From Phanerochaete sordida (lineage: Eukaryota; Basidiomycota; Agaricomycetes; Polyporales; Phanerochaetaceae), in the NCBI GenBank assembly GCA_019973155.2, contig BPQB01000006.1, positions 310,001-374,000 of the forward strand: a stretch of DNA of 64,000 nucleotides, given 5' to 3'. Below are positions 33,646-45,300 of this stretch, one piece after another. The notes beneath the pieces are model-generated. The model ran no database searches. It saw only the letters and a program-made list of their open reading frames with translations, and was not told the origin of the DNA. Every line of letters starts with the position of its first letter. Position 1 is the stretch's first letter. The translations under genes were made by a program, and so were the position numbers.

Positions 33646-35280
33646 TCACATCGGCCTGACATTGTAACGTACACGATGCACGACTGGCTTTATCAGCTCC
33701 ATCCACTTGCTCGTGCAATGCAACTCCGGATCGTCCACGAAAAGCCTCAGCGGGGGTGCGTCCGGCATCTGCTCTCGCCGTTCCAGCAAGCGCGTCCGCA
33801 GCTGGCGCGCCCACTCCACGCCATCGTCAATGGGACGCAGATGTCCGAAAATAAGCAGCTTGAGCGCTGGAAAGCGCGTCGACGAGCTGCGCCCGAGCGC
33901 GCGAGTCACGTCGTGCGCAGCCCGCTTGGTCACGAGCAGCGTGCGCACGCCCTCCGTGTGTATGCCGCTGCTGTCCTCGCCCCAGAGTCCGCCAGAGGCA
34001 TCACACAGCGCCGCGCCCACGACGGTTTGCAGCGGGAGCCGGCGCAGGAGCTTGGCGAGCCGCGGCTCGAGGGTGTCGTGCACGGTCATCACGAGGAGCG
34101 GCACCTGCGGCACGGGGCGCATGACGATCTCAGCTGGCGCGATTTCGGCGGTCCAGCACACGAGCTGCACGGTGCCGCCGCCGACTTCCGCGATCATCAG
34201 CGTGCGCAGCGGCTCGGCGGGCGTGGAGAGGGTGTCCGCGACGGCACTGCAGAGCGTGTCGAACGCACGCGTAGTGCCCGTTCCGGTGTGGGAGACGCGC
34301 AGCGCACAGTGTGCGGGCAGCGCCGTGTTCGTCAAGAAGTGCGCAGCCTCGAGCGCGATGTCTGCGCCGTGCATGCGGAGAGTAAGAAGCGTGAGGGCGG
34401 GGAGCGTGAGCGGGCTGTGCGGGCGTGCGGCGTCGGCGGACAGCGAGGGGAAACAGCCGAGGGTGAGTTCTTGAAGGCCAGAAAGGAGCCTGAGTTTGGA
34501 GAAGAAGGCGTCCCAGGGGAGAGACCAGGCCTTTGACGTGCGTGAGTGGGCGGATTTGCCTATGTCTAGTTTCTTAAGATTGGCAGAGAACAGGTTCGCC
34601 ACAAGAGACAGCGGGATGTTCGTTGTGGTCACTTCCTCCAATAGCTGCATCTCGTCGTAGCCGCGCAGTAGAGCCGGAATCTGCGCCTGGTTTCTGATTG
34701 GATGGAGCTCGCGGATGTGGTGCCCTTCGATGGCGAAACGGCGTAGCTTAGGAAACGTTGCGTACTGGAGGCCAGACATGCATAAACGTCTCTCTCCGAG
34801 GCGGAAATCGTGGTCGATCTCGAGCCCTTCGATACGCGCCGCATGAGTGAGCACTTTGGACCATGCTTCGATGTTGCGGATGAATTCGTTTCGTAGTTCC
34901 TGCAGCTCGGGCCACTCGCGAGGAACTCCAGAGAGTTTTCCAGTGATGTGGAGAGGGAGAGTTCGAGCGTGGTCAAGGTAGAATTCGACAGCAGTCAGCT
35001 CCGCCACTGGGATGCGCTTCCAGAGTGTTGCAGCGTGAAGCACGATTGTGCGCCAGCGCGAGCAAACCCAGGCAACGGCGAGCCACCCGTGGCTTCCTGG
35101 GCGGCGTGAGTCGGTGGCGTACAGTTGGAAGATCATGACTAGGATGTGCTCCGGCAAGATAGCGACAATGTTGCCGGCGTTCATAGCCTTGCAGACCACA
35201 AGAGCACGGTACTGCAAAAGCTCATACTCTGCTTGAAGTGCGCGCCTTTGTGTCGAGGTGAGGACGTCGTATAGCGGCAT
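33646..35280 (-). CDS. F-box protein A, intact single exon
   Basis: 544 residues without an intron. The F-box is at about residues 36-85 (ILPEHILVMIFQLYA ... AVAWVCSRWRTIVLHAATLWKRI), the typical basidiomycete form that recruits substrates to SCF ubiquitin ligases through Skp1. The rest is irregular leucine-rich sequence (FPKLRRFAIEG, ANLKKLDIG, LSGLQELTLGC), probably the substrate-recognition part. Such F-box genes are numerous and fast-evolving in agaricomycetes. The start at 35280 is 35 residues before the F-box and the first in frame. A truncated copy lies at 37985-38800. Confidence 0.88.
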   Translation of the reverse strand: MPLYDVLTSTQRRALQAEYELLQYRALVVCKAMNAGNIVAILPEHILVMIFQLYATDSRRPGSHGWLAVAWVCSRWRTIVLHAATLWKRIPVAELTAVEFYLDHARTLPLHITGKLSGVPREWPELQELRNEFIRNIEAWSKVLTHAARIEGLEIDHDFRLGERRLCMSGLQYATFPKLRRFAIEGHHIRELHPIRNQAQIPALLRGYDEMQLLEEVTTTNIPLSLVANLFSANLKKLDIGKSAHSRTSKAWSLPWDAFFSKLRLLSGLQELTLGCFPSLSADAARPHSPLTLPALTLLTLRMHGADIALEAAHFLTNTALPAHCALRVSHTGTGTTRAFDTLCSAVADTLSTPAEPLRTLMIAEVGGGTVQLVCWTAEIAPAEIVMRPVPQVPLLVMTVHDTLEPRLAKLLRRLPLQTVVGAALCDASGGLWGEDSSGIHTEGVRTLLVTKRAAHDVTRALGRSSSTRFPALKLLIFGHLRPIDDGVEWARQLRTRLLERREQMPDAPPLRLFVDDPELHCTSKWMELIKPVVHRVRYNVRPM

Positions 35281-35728
35281 CGTGACGGCGACGTGACAGT
35301 GGCCACAAATAAAGTGTGGCCTGGCGAGTCAAACTGGAGAGATCTGGATCAACATTTTCGTGCAGTGTATTAGAGAACACACCTGGGATGTCGAAACCGA
35401 AGAGGCCGAGGAGAAAGCGATGTCGATGTTTGTGAATGTAGGGAGTGCTGAAGTGAGTCTCCAAGGCAAAGCGACAGTTTTGACCGCCCGGTTGACGCTC
35501 CCACGTGATAGGGCCACAGTTTGCCACTTAGCTCTGGAAACGCCTCGTGTCTGCGGAACAGGGACTCTGCACGCCGCTCCACGTATCTGCGCAACTATTC
35601 ACCCTTTATTCTAACATGGTTTCATGACTAAATGCGTGACCTGAGGAGTGTACGCGGAATACGTTCGTGAGTTCCCGCAACACCCAAAATTATCTGATAG
35701 GACGACTGGCCAGACCGTATCCGCGATT

Positions 35729-37534
35729 CTACCTGCTATCCAGACAGATCACATCGTCAACAAGCCCACTCGGCAACGCCATGGGATGACGCCACCTCGC
35801 TACTTCAGAGTCAACAAGGACGAGCTTCCGCAGACGCCAGCGAGGGCTGGCACGCCGCCGTGCTGCGAGGCAGCTAGTGAGCGGAGCTGCCAGACCTTGC
35901 CTGAGGGCTAACCGGGAAAACTCGAGCAGCCGGAGCTCTTCGAGTCGCGGAAAGAGAATTGCACCATCTTCCGCAAGGGAAAGCTCGTGAAGGACCGTGT
36001 ACCAGAGCCTCCCGAGGACGCAGAGCACGCGAAGGTTCTGCGCATGTCCAAACGATGCAGCAATCGACCACCGGGGCGGTGTCCGAAATATGTCGTCGAT
36101 GGGGTGCAGAACGAGCACCTGCAGGTCCTGCAGCGGGAGCCGTGGGCAGAGTGTGTGCAGCACGGCGCCGCTGCGGTGCGGCCTCGAGTTCGTGACCGCG
36201 ACGGAGAACGCGGGTGGCGTGACAGGCGGCGTCGTGGGACACATCACGAGCAGATCGTCGTCTGCCGGCTTCGCGTTCCAGGCGTTGACGAACATGCGAC
36301 TCGCGACTTGACCGAACACCACGCTACGCTCTTGCACACACAGCAATAGCGTGTGGAGCGCCGGTGCCGGTGCCGGTCGTGCGGCGAGCACCTCGATGAG
36401 GGTGGCGATAGGGTCGTGTCCCGGCCAGGGCTGCCCCGATAGGGTGATGTGAACGGCAGCGTCGGCGGGAATGGTCAGGTTGTGAAGAAGGGATGCTGCG
36501 TTCAGCGCGTCCACGTCACGAGTGCTGACGACCTGCAGAAATTTTAACCTGGGCAGCGTGACGGGTTTTCTGACGCCACTAATGTCAGTCAAACTGAGGT
36601 CAGGATTTAAGTCTGCAATCGGGAAAGCGTCCACGAGACGAAGCTCTTCAAGGCTTGAAAGGCTTTCGAGGCAGGAGAGAAGGGAGTCCTAGTCTTGCGG
36701 TAGAGCTTGCGGTAGAGGGAGCATAGGATTCCAATTCACTTGTTGCAAAACCAACACCCGGAGTTTGGCAGTGAAGAGGGTGGAGAGGGAGGAAATGCTG
36801 AGCCCATTCACTTCTAGCACTTCGAGAGGAGAATGATCGAAGTGAACCCGTGGCAGCATGTATCTGTAGGGTTGCCGGGAAGAGAGGGGCATCCTCAGGA
36901 CGAGGCGGCGGAGTTGTGGGAATGTAAAGGCTTCTGAGGATATGATGGCCTCGACTGCGGGATCAATTCCGCTGGTAGCGTTCAACGGCCCGTAGTCAAT
37001 TGACATGGCCTGAACGCGGCTCGCACGGCTCAGGACAGGTGACCAGAGCCGGAGAGCGGCGGGAGAGATGAGTTCCATGAGATCAAGACCCTTGTATCCC
37101 CCGTCAAAGATGTTCGCTGAGATAGAGAGGGGACCATCTCCGGAACGAGCGAGGTACGCTGATAGAAGGTTCGGTGGATTTACAAGACATATCTGTGTCC
37201 ACAGCGCTGGTGTGTTCAGCGCTATTACGCGCCATCGGCGACAGACGTAGGAGATCGCCATCCAACGATGGACAGTGGCCGCACTGCGTTCGTGAGCGTT
37301 CCTGGACAGTCGCGAGAGGGAGTCATGTTCGGCCATCCACGACGTGACATAGTTGAGGAATATTTCTATGGTTATTTCTTCAGGCAGCGCGACAGAAATG
37401 TTGTCCGAGTTGAGAATCTCGTGGATCTTCTGCTGGCGACGCCGCAGGGCCAGGCATCCAGCCTCGAGCTGCTTCCTCGTCTCGGCAGACAAAGAACGGC
37501 CAAACAGGGTGGCCTCTCTTGCTGGAGAAGACAT
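35729..37534 (-). pseudogene. F-box protein B gene with an in-frame TAG
   Basis: One frame of 602 codons from 37534 to 35729, open except for a TAG at 36691-36689. The F-box is near the N-terminus (SVALPEEITIEIFLNYV ... ISYVCRRWRVIALNTPALW), followed by leucine-rich sequence to VDDVICLDSR. The frame continues unchanged past the stop with clear homology to the 33037-33390 fragment, so the stop looks recent. Next to it GCTCTACCGCAA is partly duplicated. Alternatively the stop is removed: GTGAAT...GACTAG would make a 51-nt, frame-keeping intron (36739-36689), but its donor and branch site are weak and F-box A has coding sequence at the equivalent place. Called a pseudogene with reservation. Confidence 0.65.
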
Positions 37535-37984
37535 AGGCTAGATCTAGCAGACAATTGATGTCAAGAGTCGACGATTTCAGGAAATGCGTTGAAGGACGTA
37601 CCGAATGCTGCCACCGTCAGTGATGTCGAGATGAGACAGCGGAGTGCGAGTGGCGAGAAGAGGTCGAGGATTAGATGTATCAAGTGAGACTAAAAGGCTT
37701 CAACGAAAGCTCAGACGCTTGAGGTGGACTAGTACAAGGCGAAGATCAGGGAGATCGAAGTCAACATCGCGAGCAGCACTCGTGGTGCGCCTATTTAGCG
37801 GTGGGACCCCGATCTACAGACGGGACACCGAAAACCTCACAGCGCGAGTCCGTCTGCATTTTCCGCCGACTTGCGAAAGATATTCGTGATACAAGCTACA
37901 TCACGCTCGCTTTACATCCCAACACTATCCGCGACCGGCGTTACTTACTTCATTTATGGACGCATATAATCGCGGACCGTACAC

Positions 37985-38800
37985 GACAAGCTTCAGCGGG
38001 CGTCCGGCATCTGCTCGCTCAGCTCTAGCAAGCACATGCGCAGCTCGCGCGCCCACTCCGCGTCATTGCCGCCTGCATATAGTTCGCCGAGACGGAGCTC
38101 CTCGAGCACCGGCAGGCGCGCGGACGAGCTGCGCCCGAGCGCGCGTCGCGTCGCGCGCAGACCGCTCAGACACGATCAGCGTGCCCACGCCCTCCGTGTG
38201 TAAGCCACCCCCGTCTCCGCCCCAGAGTCCGCCCGAGGCATTGCACAGCGCCACACCCGCGGCGGTATGCAGAGGGAGCAGGCGCAGGAGCGTGGCAAGC
38301 CGTGGCTCTAGGGCGTCGTGCACGATCATCGCGAGGAGCGGCACCTGCGGCACGCGGGCACGCGGCGGCCTCGGCTGGCGCAATCTCGGCGGTCCAGCAC
38401 ACGCGCTGCACGACGCGCGCGACGGGTAGCGTGCGCCTGCGCGACGGCACTGTAGATCGCGTCGCACGCGCGCGCGGTGCCCGTACTGGCCTGCGCGAAG
38501 AGCACGGGCAGCACCGTGTGCACCAGAAGGTGCGCGGCCTCGAGTGCGGTGCTTGCACTGCGCACGTAAACCATGTGCATAAGTGGCGTGTGGCGCTGAC
38601 AGAGAGCGAGGTGAAGCAACCGAGGGAGAGTTCTTGGAGGCAGAGAGGAGCTTCAGTTGGTAGGAGAAGGCGTCCCAAGGAAGAGGTTAGATCTCCGATG
38701 TGCGTGTGTGAGCAAATTTGCTCATATCTACTTATTTCTACGATTGGGAGAGAACAGGTTCGCCACAAGAGACAGCGGGACGTCCTTCGTAGTCACTGCA
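37985..38800 (-). pseudogene. Degenerate partial copy of F-box A
   Basis: The minus strand matches F-box A in blocks: VPQVPLLAMIVHDALEPRLA, LHTAAGVALCNASGGLWG and GLHTEGV near 38200-38350, and DNA at 38600-38800 matches 34450-34640. Frames shift between blocks and the F-box half is gone. It is the decayed A member of the second B-A pair. The promoter region of oxygenase C begins right next to it. Confidence 0.8.
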
Positions 38801-38909
38801 ACGTCGCGACGCGGTCATGTGACCGAATATTTGGCGTTATTTGCGCTGCGCGCCCAGTCTCAAGCGGTCATTCTGCGGCATCCGTCGTTGTCCAGCACCG
38901 TCGCGCACG

Positions 38910-40845
38910 ATGAAGACTCCCGACCGGGATTCCATCCGAGAGGCCAGCCAGAAGAGCAGAAAGATCGCGGTGAGTGCTTTTTACTCGTTTTTGCCATGAC
39001 TTGTGCTGACGCATCTCGCACATAGGACCAAATGGAAAAGGTTCTTACGGACGAGAATCTCGACTGGGACTTTGCGTTCTCGTTTTATCGCACATACGCG
39101 GACGCGCCAGATCCGCTCCTGAATGTCACCGACGTCGGGTCCGTTGGCGTCCCTGTTACTGCTTGCGGTGCAGAGGCACTCAGGGCGCAGGCTACCTTGG
39201 GACGCAGGAGGAACGCCGCGAAGCGCGGCTTTGCTTGGGAGGTGGATGCCAACAAGGTCAAGATTACAGCCGTCTCCCAGCGTGCCCATGCTGATCGCTC
39301 TTACAGATCAACTTCTCCGCGGCAAGATGGGAAGAGTTCATCGAAAAAAGTGCCCAGGACGTCATTGGCGCCCTCAACATCGACACCAAGGGCACTAAAT
39401 CTAGCATCGAGCTCTGTAAGTTGATAGGCTTTGGAAAAGGGTCTGAGTGAGTTGCATAGCGTCGTTTTCTGTACCATGTAGATTGACCATCCGACCCAGC
39501 GATGTGTCAGCCGACCAGTGAGTAGCCATCACAATCTATGCAGATTCCCGCGCTACAATGTGTACAGCTTGGAGAAGAAAGACCACACTTACGCGACGAT
39601 GCTCGTCCTGCTTTCCTCAGAGCACACCGGAGGCGCCGTCCGCCTCTCCCAACACGGCCTCTCCCTCGAGTACGACCCCAGCCAGAACCAGACCCACACC
39701 ACCGTACTCGCCTGGCGCCCCAACACTACCCTCGACCTCTCCCCCATCACCACCGGCACGCGCATCGCGCTCGCCTACACCCTCTCCAGCCCCACGAAAC
39801 TGCCGCGCGCGCGGCGCACCGACAGCACCGCGCTCACGCGCCTCGGCGCCGCCCTCAGCGCATGGCACCGCGCGCGCAACGCGCCGCACACGCCGCACAA
39901 GCTCGTCTGCGTTCTCGCGCACACGTACGCGCCCCCTCTCACTCTCAGCGCTCTCCAAGGGGTCGATGCCGGACGCGCGGCGGCACTCGCGGGCCTCGCG
40001 CCCGCGCACGGCTTCAAGGCGGGCCTCGCGGCGCTACACGCACACGACCCCAGCGAAGCCCACACCGTCACATACCACCTAGAAGACCTCGTCGCCGCAG
40101 CGAGCGGCGCGCCCCTCGCGCGCTCGCCGCCGTTCGACGCGCACGCAGAAGCGGTGCCGCGCGAACTACGCGGCGAAGTCGACGCGCGCGGCCGCACGGC
40201 GCTCGTCCTCTGGCCTTGCACGCACCACCTCGAGATACTGTACAGCGGCCCCGCGGGCCTCGCGCGCCTCTGCACCGCGCTCGCCGCCGCGCGCACGCCG
40301 GACGCGGACGCGCGCGCGCTGCTCGCCGCGCTCCTCGCGCGGCGCGACGGCGATGCGCATGTGAAGGCGGGCGCGGGGTGCGCCGCGGCGGTGAGGTGGG
40401 GCGATGCTGGGCTGTGGTGTGAGGTTGTGGGGGCGTATGCGCCGGTGCTTGGGCTGGGGGTCGTCCCTGATGAGGCGAAGTTCGGCGCGGCGGAGGCGTG
40501 GACGTTCGGCGCGGTGAAGGACGCGTGCGTGGCTCTCGTGCCCTTTTTGTGTGTTCCGAGCTGACGGGTGTGCGCAGGTTCGAGGCGATGTTCCGCGCCT
40601 CGGCGACGAGCAGCGAGGCGCGCTTCGCGTTCTTGCATGCGCTGTATTTGTGGCAGCGCGGGGTGAGTGATGCTCAGCGCAAGAAGGTCACGCGTGGGGT
40701 GCTGGGGTGGATTAAAGTACAAAGGCGGGTGATCAAGTTTGCGCTGAAGGCGCAGGAAGGGGGTGCAGAGGGAGACGCGGAGCGAGCGGATGGGGCGGAT
40801 GCTGACGCTGAGGAGGCGGAAGTTGCTGCGCTCTCGCAGAGGTGA
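38910..40845 (+). CDS. Oxygenase paralogue C: short form, iron site lost
   Basis: Five exons: 38910-38969, 39026-39256, 39307-39446, 39544-40524, 40578-40845; 559 residues. The N-domain (YADAPDPLLNVTDVGSVGVPV, WEVDANK, INFSAARWEEFI) has exon lengths 231 and 140 identical to paralogues. The jelly roll LVLLSSEHTGGAVRL...TGTRIALAYTL follows. The micro-exon is fused to the next exon: the HxD position reads YNVY (His to Asn, Asp to Tyr) and the distal His is Leu (NTTLDLSP); the Arg is kept. It should not bind iron in the usual way. It stops after the LERM-type helical exon with an acidic Ala/Glu/Asp tail, lacking the 500-residue C-terminal half of B, D, F and G; E has the same short form. Third-codon GC is very high. 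Confidence 0.83.
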
Positions 40846-41080
40846 TCAAAACGTCGAGCCGCAGCATGTTATAATGTAGGATGTCATCTGTTCGAATATA
40901 TTGCTGCAGCGTGAACGACTCGATGCGCAGACCGTCTTGGATCGCATGTAGAATCGTACATCGTTCAAGACCAGTGAGACCACTACTTACGCATCGAGAA
41001 TCTCTTAAATCTTAATTATCCACTGTGCTCTTGTCTATGAGATATGACCGCTGCTTGCGTGTTGAAGGATAGCTGTCTTA

Positions 41081-44000
41081 CTACCTCGATCCCTCTCCAG
41101 TCTTACGCCTCTTTGACTTGTGCACAAGAGGACTGATTCCAAGGATCCCTCTCTTGCCCGTCGAGGATACTGGGGAAGAAGCAGGGCCTTCGCCAATATG
41201 AGCTCCTTCGGCCATCGCCTTCAGGATCCGTGCATGCTCGTCCCCAAGGATCCTCTGCAGCTCGGCCTCGTCGGCAGACATGTCGCGTAGCATCTGCCGT
41301 GCACCGTTCTGTTCGTACGTCCACGCCGTATACCGGCAGAGCGCGTCCGCCTTGCGAATCTGGAGACGCAATCAGCACGCAGGGCCGGCCGGCGGACAGA
41401 CGGCAGAGCTCACCGACAGGCCCTGCGGCGACGTGCCGAGCGTCGCCCAGCTGGCGAGGCGCGGCGCATGGCGCGCGAGCTCTTGCTCGACGTGCCTGCG
41501 GGTCGCGGCCCCGATGCGCCGCAGCTCCGTCGCGGCGCCGGGGCCGCGCGTCAAGAACGCGCGCGCAGCGGCGCAGTGTGTGCACGCGCACGTCCAGGTG
41601 CGGAGCGTGTGCCAGGCGCGCGTGAACGCGGCGTCGGCGCGCGGGGGCATGGTGTCCGCCCACGCTGCGGCGATCCCGCGGAAGAGCGGCGCGAGCGCGG
41701 CGGCGTGCGGCTGCGCGCGGAGCATCGAGGACAGCTGCCGCGGGAGGGGCATGAGCGCGGCCTTCACGTACCCGGGCGCCAGCTTCGCCGTGTCGAGGAT
41801 GCGGGCGAAGAGCGACGGCGCGAGCGCGGGCATCACGTCGACGGTCCAGGCCACTGCGCACGCGATGCTGCCCATGTCGTCGAGCGCGACCTCCTGCGTG
41901 TACCGTGTGGCGAGGAAGCCCCCGATCTGGCCGAACGTCGGCCCGGTGTAGCCTGGTGGGTAGACGAGCGGGTCTGGTGTGCGGAACACCTCGACGAGGC
42001 TGCAGAGGCGAGAAGGGGTAAGGTCCAAGGCCTCGACAGTCGGCACGAACCTATGGACCGGTCAGCATCAGCAGAATGTGCAATATGCCGGAAGCACTCA
42101 CACCTCTACGAGCACGTCTGGGCTACCATCATGAAGGGTCGCAGCATCCATCATCTTCTTCGTCTCTTCCTGCGGAACACGCCCCGGGGCGTCCTTGAAC
42201 CACTCCAGCCACAGCCTGACTGCGCTCCTCTGCAGCTCCCCGAACCGCTTCGGACGTTGGTGTCCAGGACTCCCCTGCGCTCTTTCTGCGAGGTAAGAGA
42301 CAAACGGAACCAGCAGTTTCTGCGCACATTCCTGAAGCTCGGATGCGACGCGTTTCGGGTTCGCCGTCCAGGCGAGGATACGCTTTACCATGAAGTCGAC
42401 GAGGGAAGGATGGCCCAGGTTAACGCACGCGTCGGCGAGCCGCTTGGAGTGTGCGAAGTAGTCCGCTGGTGGCCCCTTTGGCAGAAGCTCGTCGTCTGCG
42501 CCGGTTTTTGCAGAGGCGGCGGAGGCAAAAAACCGCGCTTTGGAAATCTTGGTGGACAGCATGCTCCGCACGACTTTGGATTTCGTCGCGTCGTCGAACG
42601 CCGTGTCCCTGTGTAATGCCTCTGCAAGAGGCACGAAGAACCAGGTACTTCCGGTACAGGCTTTGAGCTGAGGTAAAATTCTGTAGAAAACTCAGTATTG
42701 ACTTCAGTGCGAGCTCACGTGATGCTCACCGCTCTGTCAGGAACGCCAAGCCGCCATTTACCTTCGCGGCATCAAGAAGGATGGTAGTTTCAGCCTGCAA
42801 ACGCGGTGTCTGCAACGACCCCAAAACAACCTGCGTCTGCACCTCGATCCAAGACTGCATCTCTTCTTTGGACTCTGTGGTGTCCGGAGGCGACTTCTCG
42901 AGCCATTGCTCCATGCTCTTCAAGAACATAAGCCGAACAGCATTGCGCTGTTCCGCGTCGAGCATGCGCTCGAACCTACGCCGACACGTCAGTTCGGGTA
43001 GCCCCAGCGAAACGCCACAACACATACGCTGCCCGGACCGCACCAAACCCAAACAGCTGCGCCGCCTCGAACTTCCTCTTGTGCGGCACGACGGCGAGCC
43101 CGAGGCTCTCGGCGCACGCCTCGGCGACGCGGCACCACGTCTGCGCGCTCTTCCACGTGCACGCGGCCTGGCAGCACGCCGCGGCGGCGCACTTGGCGTC
43201 CCCGTCCGTCCGCGCGAGCAGCGCGTCGATGAGCGCGTCGTCGGCGGCTGTGGGGCCCGTGTCAGTCGTGCCCTCAAGCGCGGCGCAGGCGCGCTGGAAG
43301 CCGTCTTTTCCGCTGTACAGCACGCACAGGTGGTCGCGCTGCCGCCAAACGACCAGCGCCGTGCCGGTCCACCCTGGGGAGATGTCAGAGTGCGCTCCGA
43401 AGGCAAAACTGGACGCGCACATCGTTCCCACGTCGCCTGCAGAACGCACGTCAGGACGCAGCCCGCGACAGCTCAACGGCACCACTCACATACTCGCCCT
43501 CGTCCTCCCACTCCTCGCGCTCCCAGCACCCCTGGCGCAGCTCCTCGTCGAGGTACCACGGCACCTGCTCCCCCTCGTCGACGTCGAGCCCCGGCGCGAG
43601 CGCGCGCCCGCTGTGCGCGTCGACGAGGCGCGTGAACGCGAGCTCGGGCCAGACCTCGTCGTCCTCGTAGTCGCGGTCCGTCGCGCCGCGCGCGCTGCAG
43701 TGCACGCCGACGAGGCCGAGCGCGAGGCCGTGTGTGCGCGCGAGCGCCGCGAGGACGCGCGCCTTCGCGGCGTCCGCGCCGGAGAGCGCGCCGAGCGCGA
43801 GCCCGGCGGGTGCGTACTTGCGCGCGAGCAGGCAGACGAGCTTCGTCGGGGTGTCCTCGCTCGGGCCTGTGCTGGCGTTCCATGTCTCCAGGACCCGGGC
43901 GACGCGTGGGAGGGCGAGGCGCTGTGACGGGCGGGTAGGCTCACTTGTAAAGAGGCGGTAGGAGAGGGCGAGGCAGTAGCTGGACGTTATGAGCGTGATG

Positions 44001-44938
44001 TTGTGCAGAGCGTCAGGCAGCCATGCGAGCACGTTTGTTCGATCAGGAGTGATTTCGCTGCAGTCGTGCTCGACAGACAGGCCGTCGCTGGCAAAATGTA
44101 CCGCGCCGCCTGCGTGTTGGGAAGGCAGGAAGATGATCAAAGTCGCGGCAAGGTTAGGATTCCCCTGTTCAGAACTAAATCTCTGTTACAATAACGCTCT
44201 GAGAGACGAGTAAAAGGCTCACCTGGTGGGCTGCAGTAGGCTCAACCATTTGTAAGTTTATGAGACGGATGCGTGCAGAAGAGGCTCACTGAGATCCCGC
44301 TTCGTAAACAGACAGCTTCTGCAGCTCCCATTGGAGTTCGGCGGTGTTGCAGGTGAAGCTCAGAGCATCACAAACATCGTCTACCACGCTATCGACGTAA
44401 TCTTCCCACTTGGAATTGGCGAGTGTAACCTAGAGCTCGGTTTAGCAGTTTGTGAGATAAAATAGCGCGAAACCATACTTTACTCGCATCGATCTCCCAA
44501 ACAACACATTCTCCAGAGCCAGGCTCTTCAGAGCTCACTTGCAGCGCACAGGGCTTGATTGCCTCAGCATCCCGATCGAAGAATGGAAGAGAAACTGCTC
44601 CCAGCCCTTCGACGGTGAGAGCTGCGTCGGGCGCGTCCGTGTAAGTCTTCCGGAACAAAAATGTCGACTCCCAGCTGAGCGTCCGGCTTGTCCATATGTT
44701 TTCCATGTCTTTCTGCCCAGAGGGTAAATAAACCAGGCTGCTCTGCCTGCAAGAAATGACGCACCTGCACGTCCCCGGTCTCACAGAGATCCTCGTCGAA
44801 AGTGTTCGCATACACGACATCGCGAGCAGAAACGTCGCGTGCGTACGGAACAGATTCAGAGCGGTTGTCGGTGTCGTCGTCGTCGCCTTCCGAGCTTCGG
44901 TCATCCCAGTACGAATCGCTCTCGTCGTAATCGCTCAT
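41081..44938 (-). CDS. Oxygenase paralogue D: full-length, iron site altered
   Basis: Eleven exons: 44938-44765, 44712-44479, 44429-44290, 44240-44223 (micro-exon), 44174-43490, 43436-43421, 43373-43028, 42975-42730, 42680-42102, 42050-41414, 41359-41081; 1117 residues. The very acidic N-terminus is MSDYDESDSYWDD-like. N-domain TYTDAPDAALTVEGLGAVSLP and WEIDASK; jelly roll IIFLPSQHAGGAVHF. The micro-exon reads LLQPTS, so HxD is Thr-x-Ser; the distal His is kept (DALHNITL) but the 2OG Arg is Cys (SSYCL). A helical half follows with WTCACTHC and ends in a basic KSKRRK, a possible nuclear signal. The TATA-like box at 44977-44985 supports the start. Confidence 0.85.
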
Positions 44939-44959
44939 CGCGGTTGTTGTGGGCACGAA

Positions 44960-45300
44960 AATACGCGACGACCCCAATATATAATCCGATGCGCCCCGCG
45001 CGGGTCTCCATGTTGCCGTAATCCGCGCCGCAGTGAAAATGCGCGAGGACGGAGGTAAGCCGCTGGTGGAGCATTTCTGGCTTGGACCCGAGGACGGCGA
45101 GAGCGCAGAGAAAAGGGGGAGCGCCGCACTTGAGACAGACAAACATGTCTAGGCTCGGCTAAGCGGAACGCGCCATGGGGCGATACGGCGTAGTGGCGGT
45201 GCGCGCTGATGCGACTCCCGCTAGCGAGAGACCCTTCGGGGTACAGATGCGCGCCTCTGCACGGCTGCGAAAGTCAGCTCCCCGCAGCAGAATGGAAGAC
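44960..45300 (-). repeat. Promoter block of D shared with F
   Basis: Read on minus, this DNA matches 49960-50330 on plus: CGAGCCTAG.CAT.TTTG.CTGTCTCAAGT, then CCTTTTC.CTGC.TTCTC, then CCAGAAAT.CTCC. In both places it precedes an oxygenase gene (D at 44938, F at 50471). It seems to be a duplicated upstream region, inverted with its gene. Confidence 0.65.
44977..44985 (-). promoter_or_regulatory. TATA-like box of paralogue D
   Basis: ATTATATATT read on minus, about 40 bases above the ATG at 44938, in otherwise GC-rich DNA. Confidence 0.5.

Noticed and set aside
34142..34536. Plus-strand ORFs opposite F-box A
   Set aside because: Shadows of the F-box gene, without family content.
39482..39543. 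A separate micro-exon in paralogue C (39482-39517) like that of its relatives
   Set aside because: It would need a 26-nt intron (39518-39543), too short to splice. One 97-nt intron (39447-39543) gives a clean frame aligned to the family.
42098..42616. Plus-strand ORF of 382 residues (41468-42616)
   Set aside because: Antisense to the exons of paralogue D, which show conserved family sequence and consistent phases.
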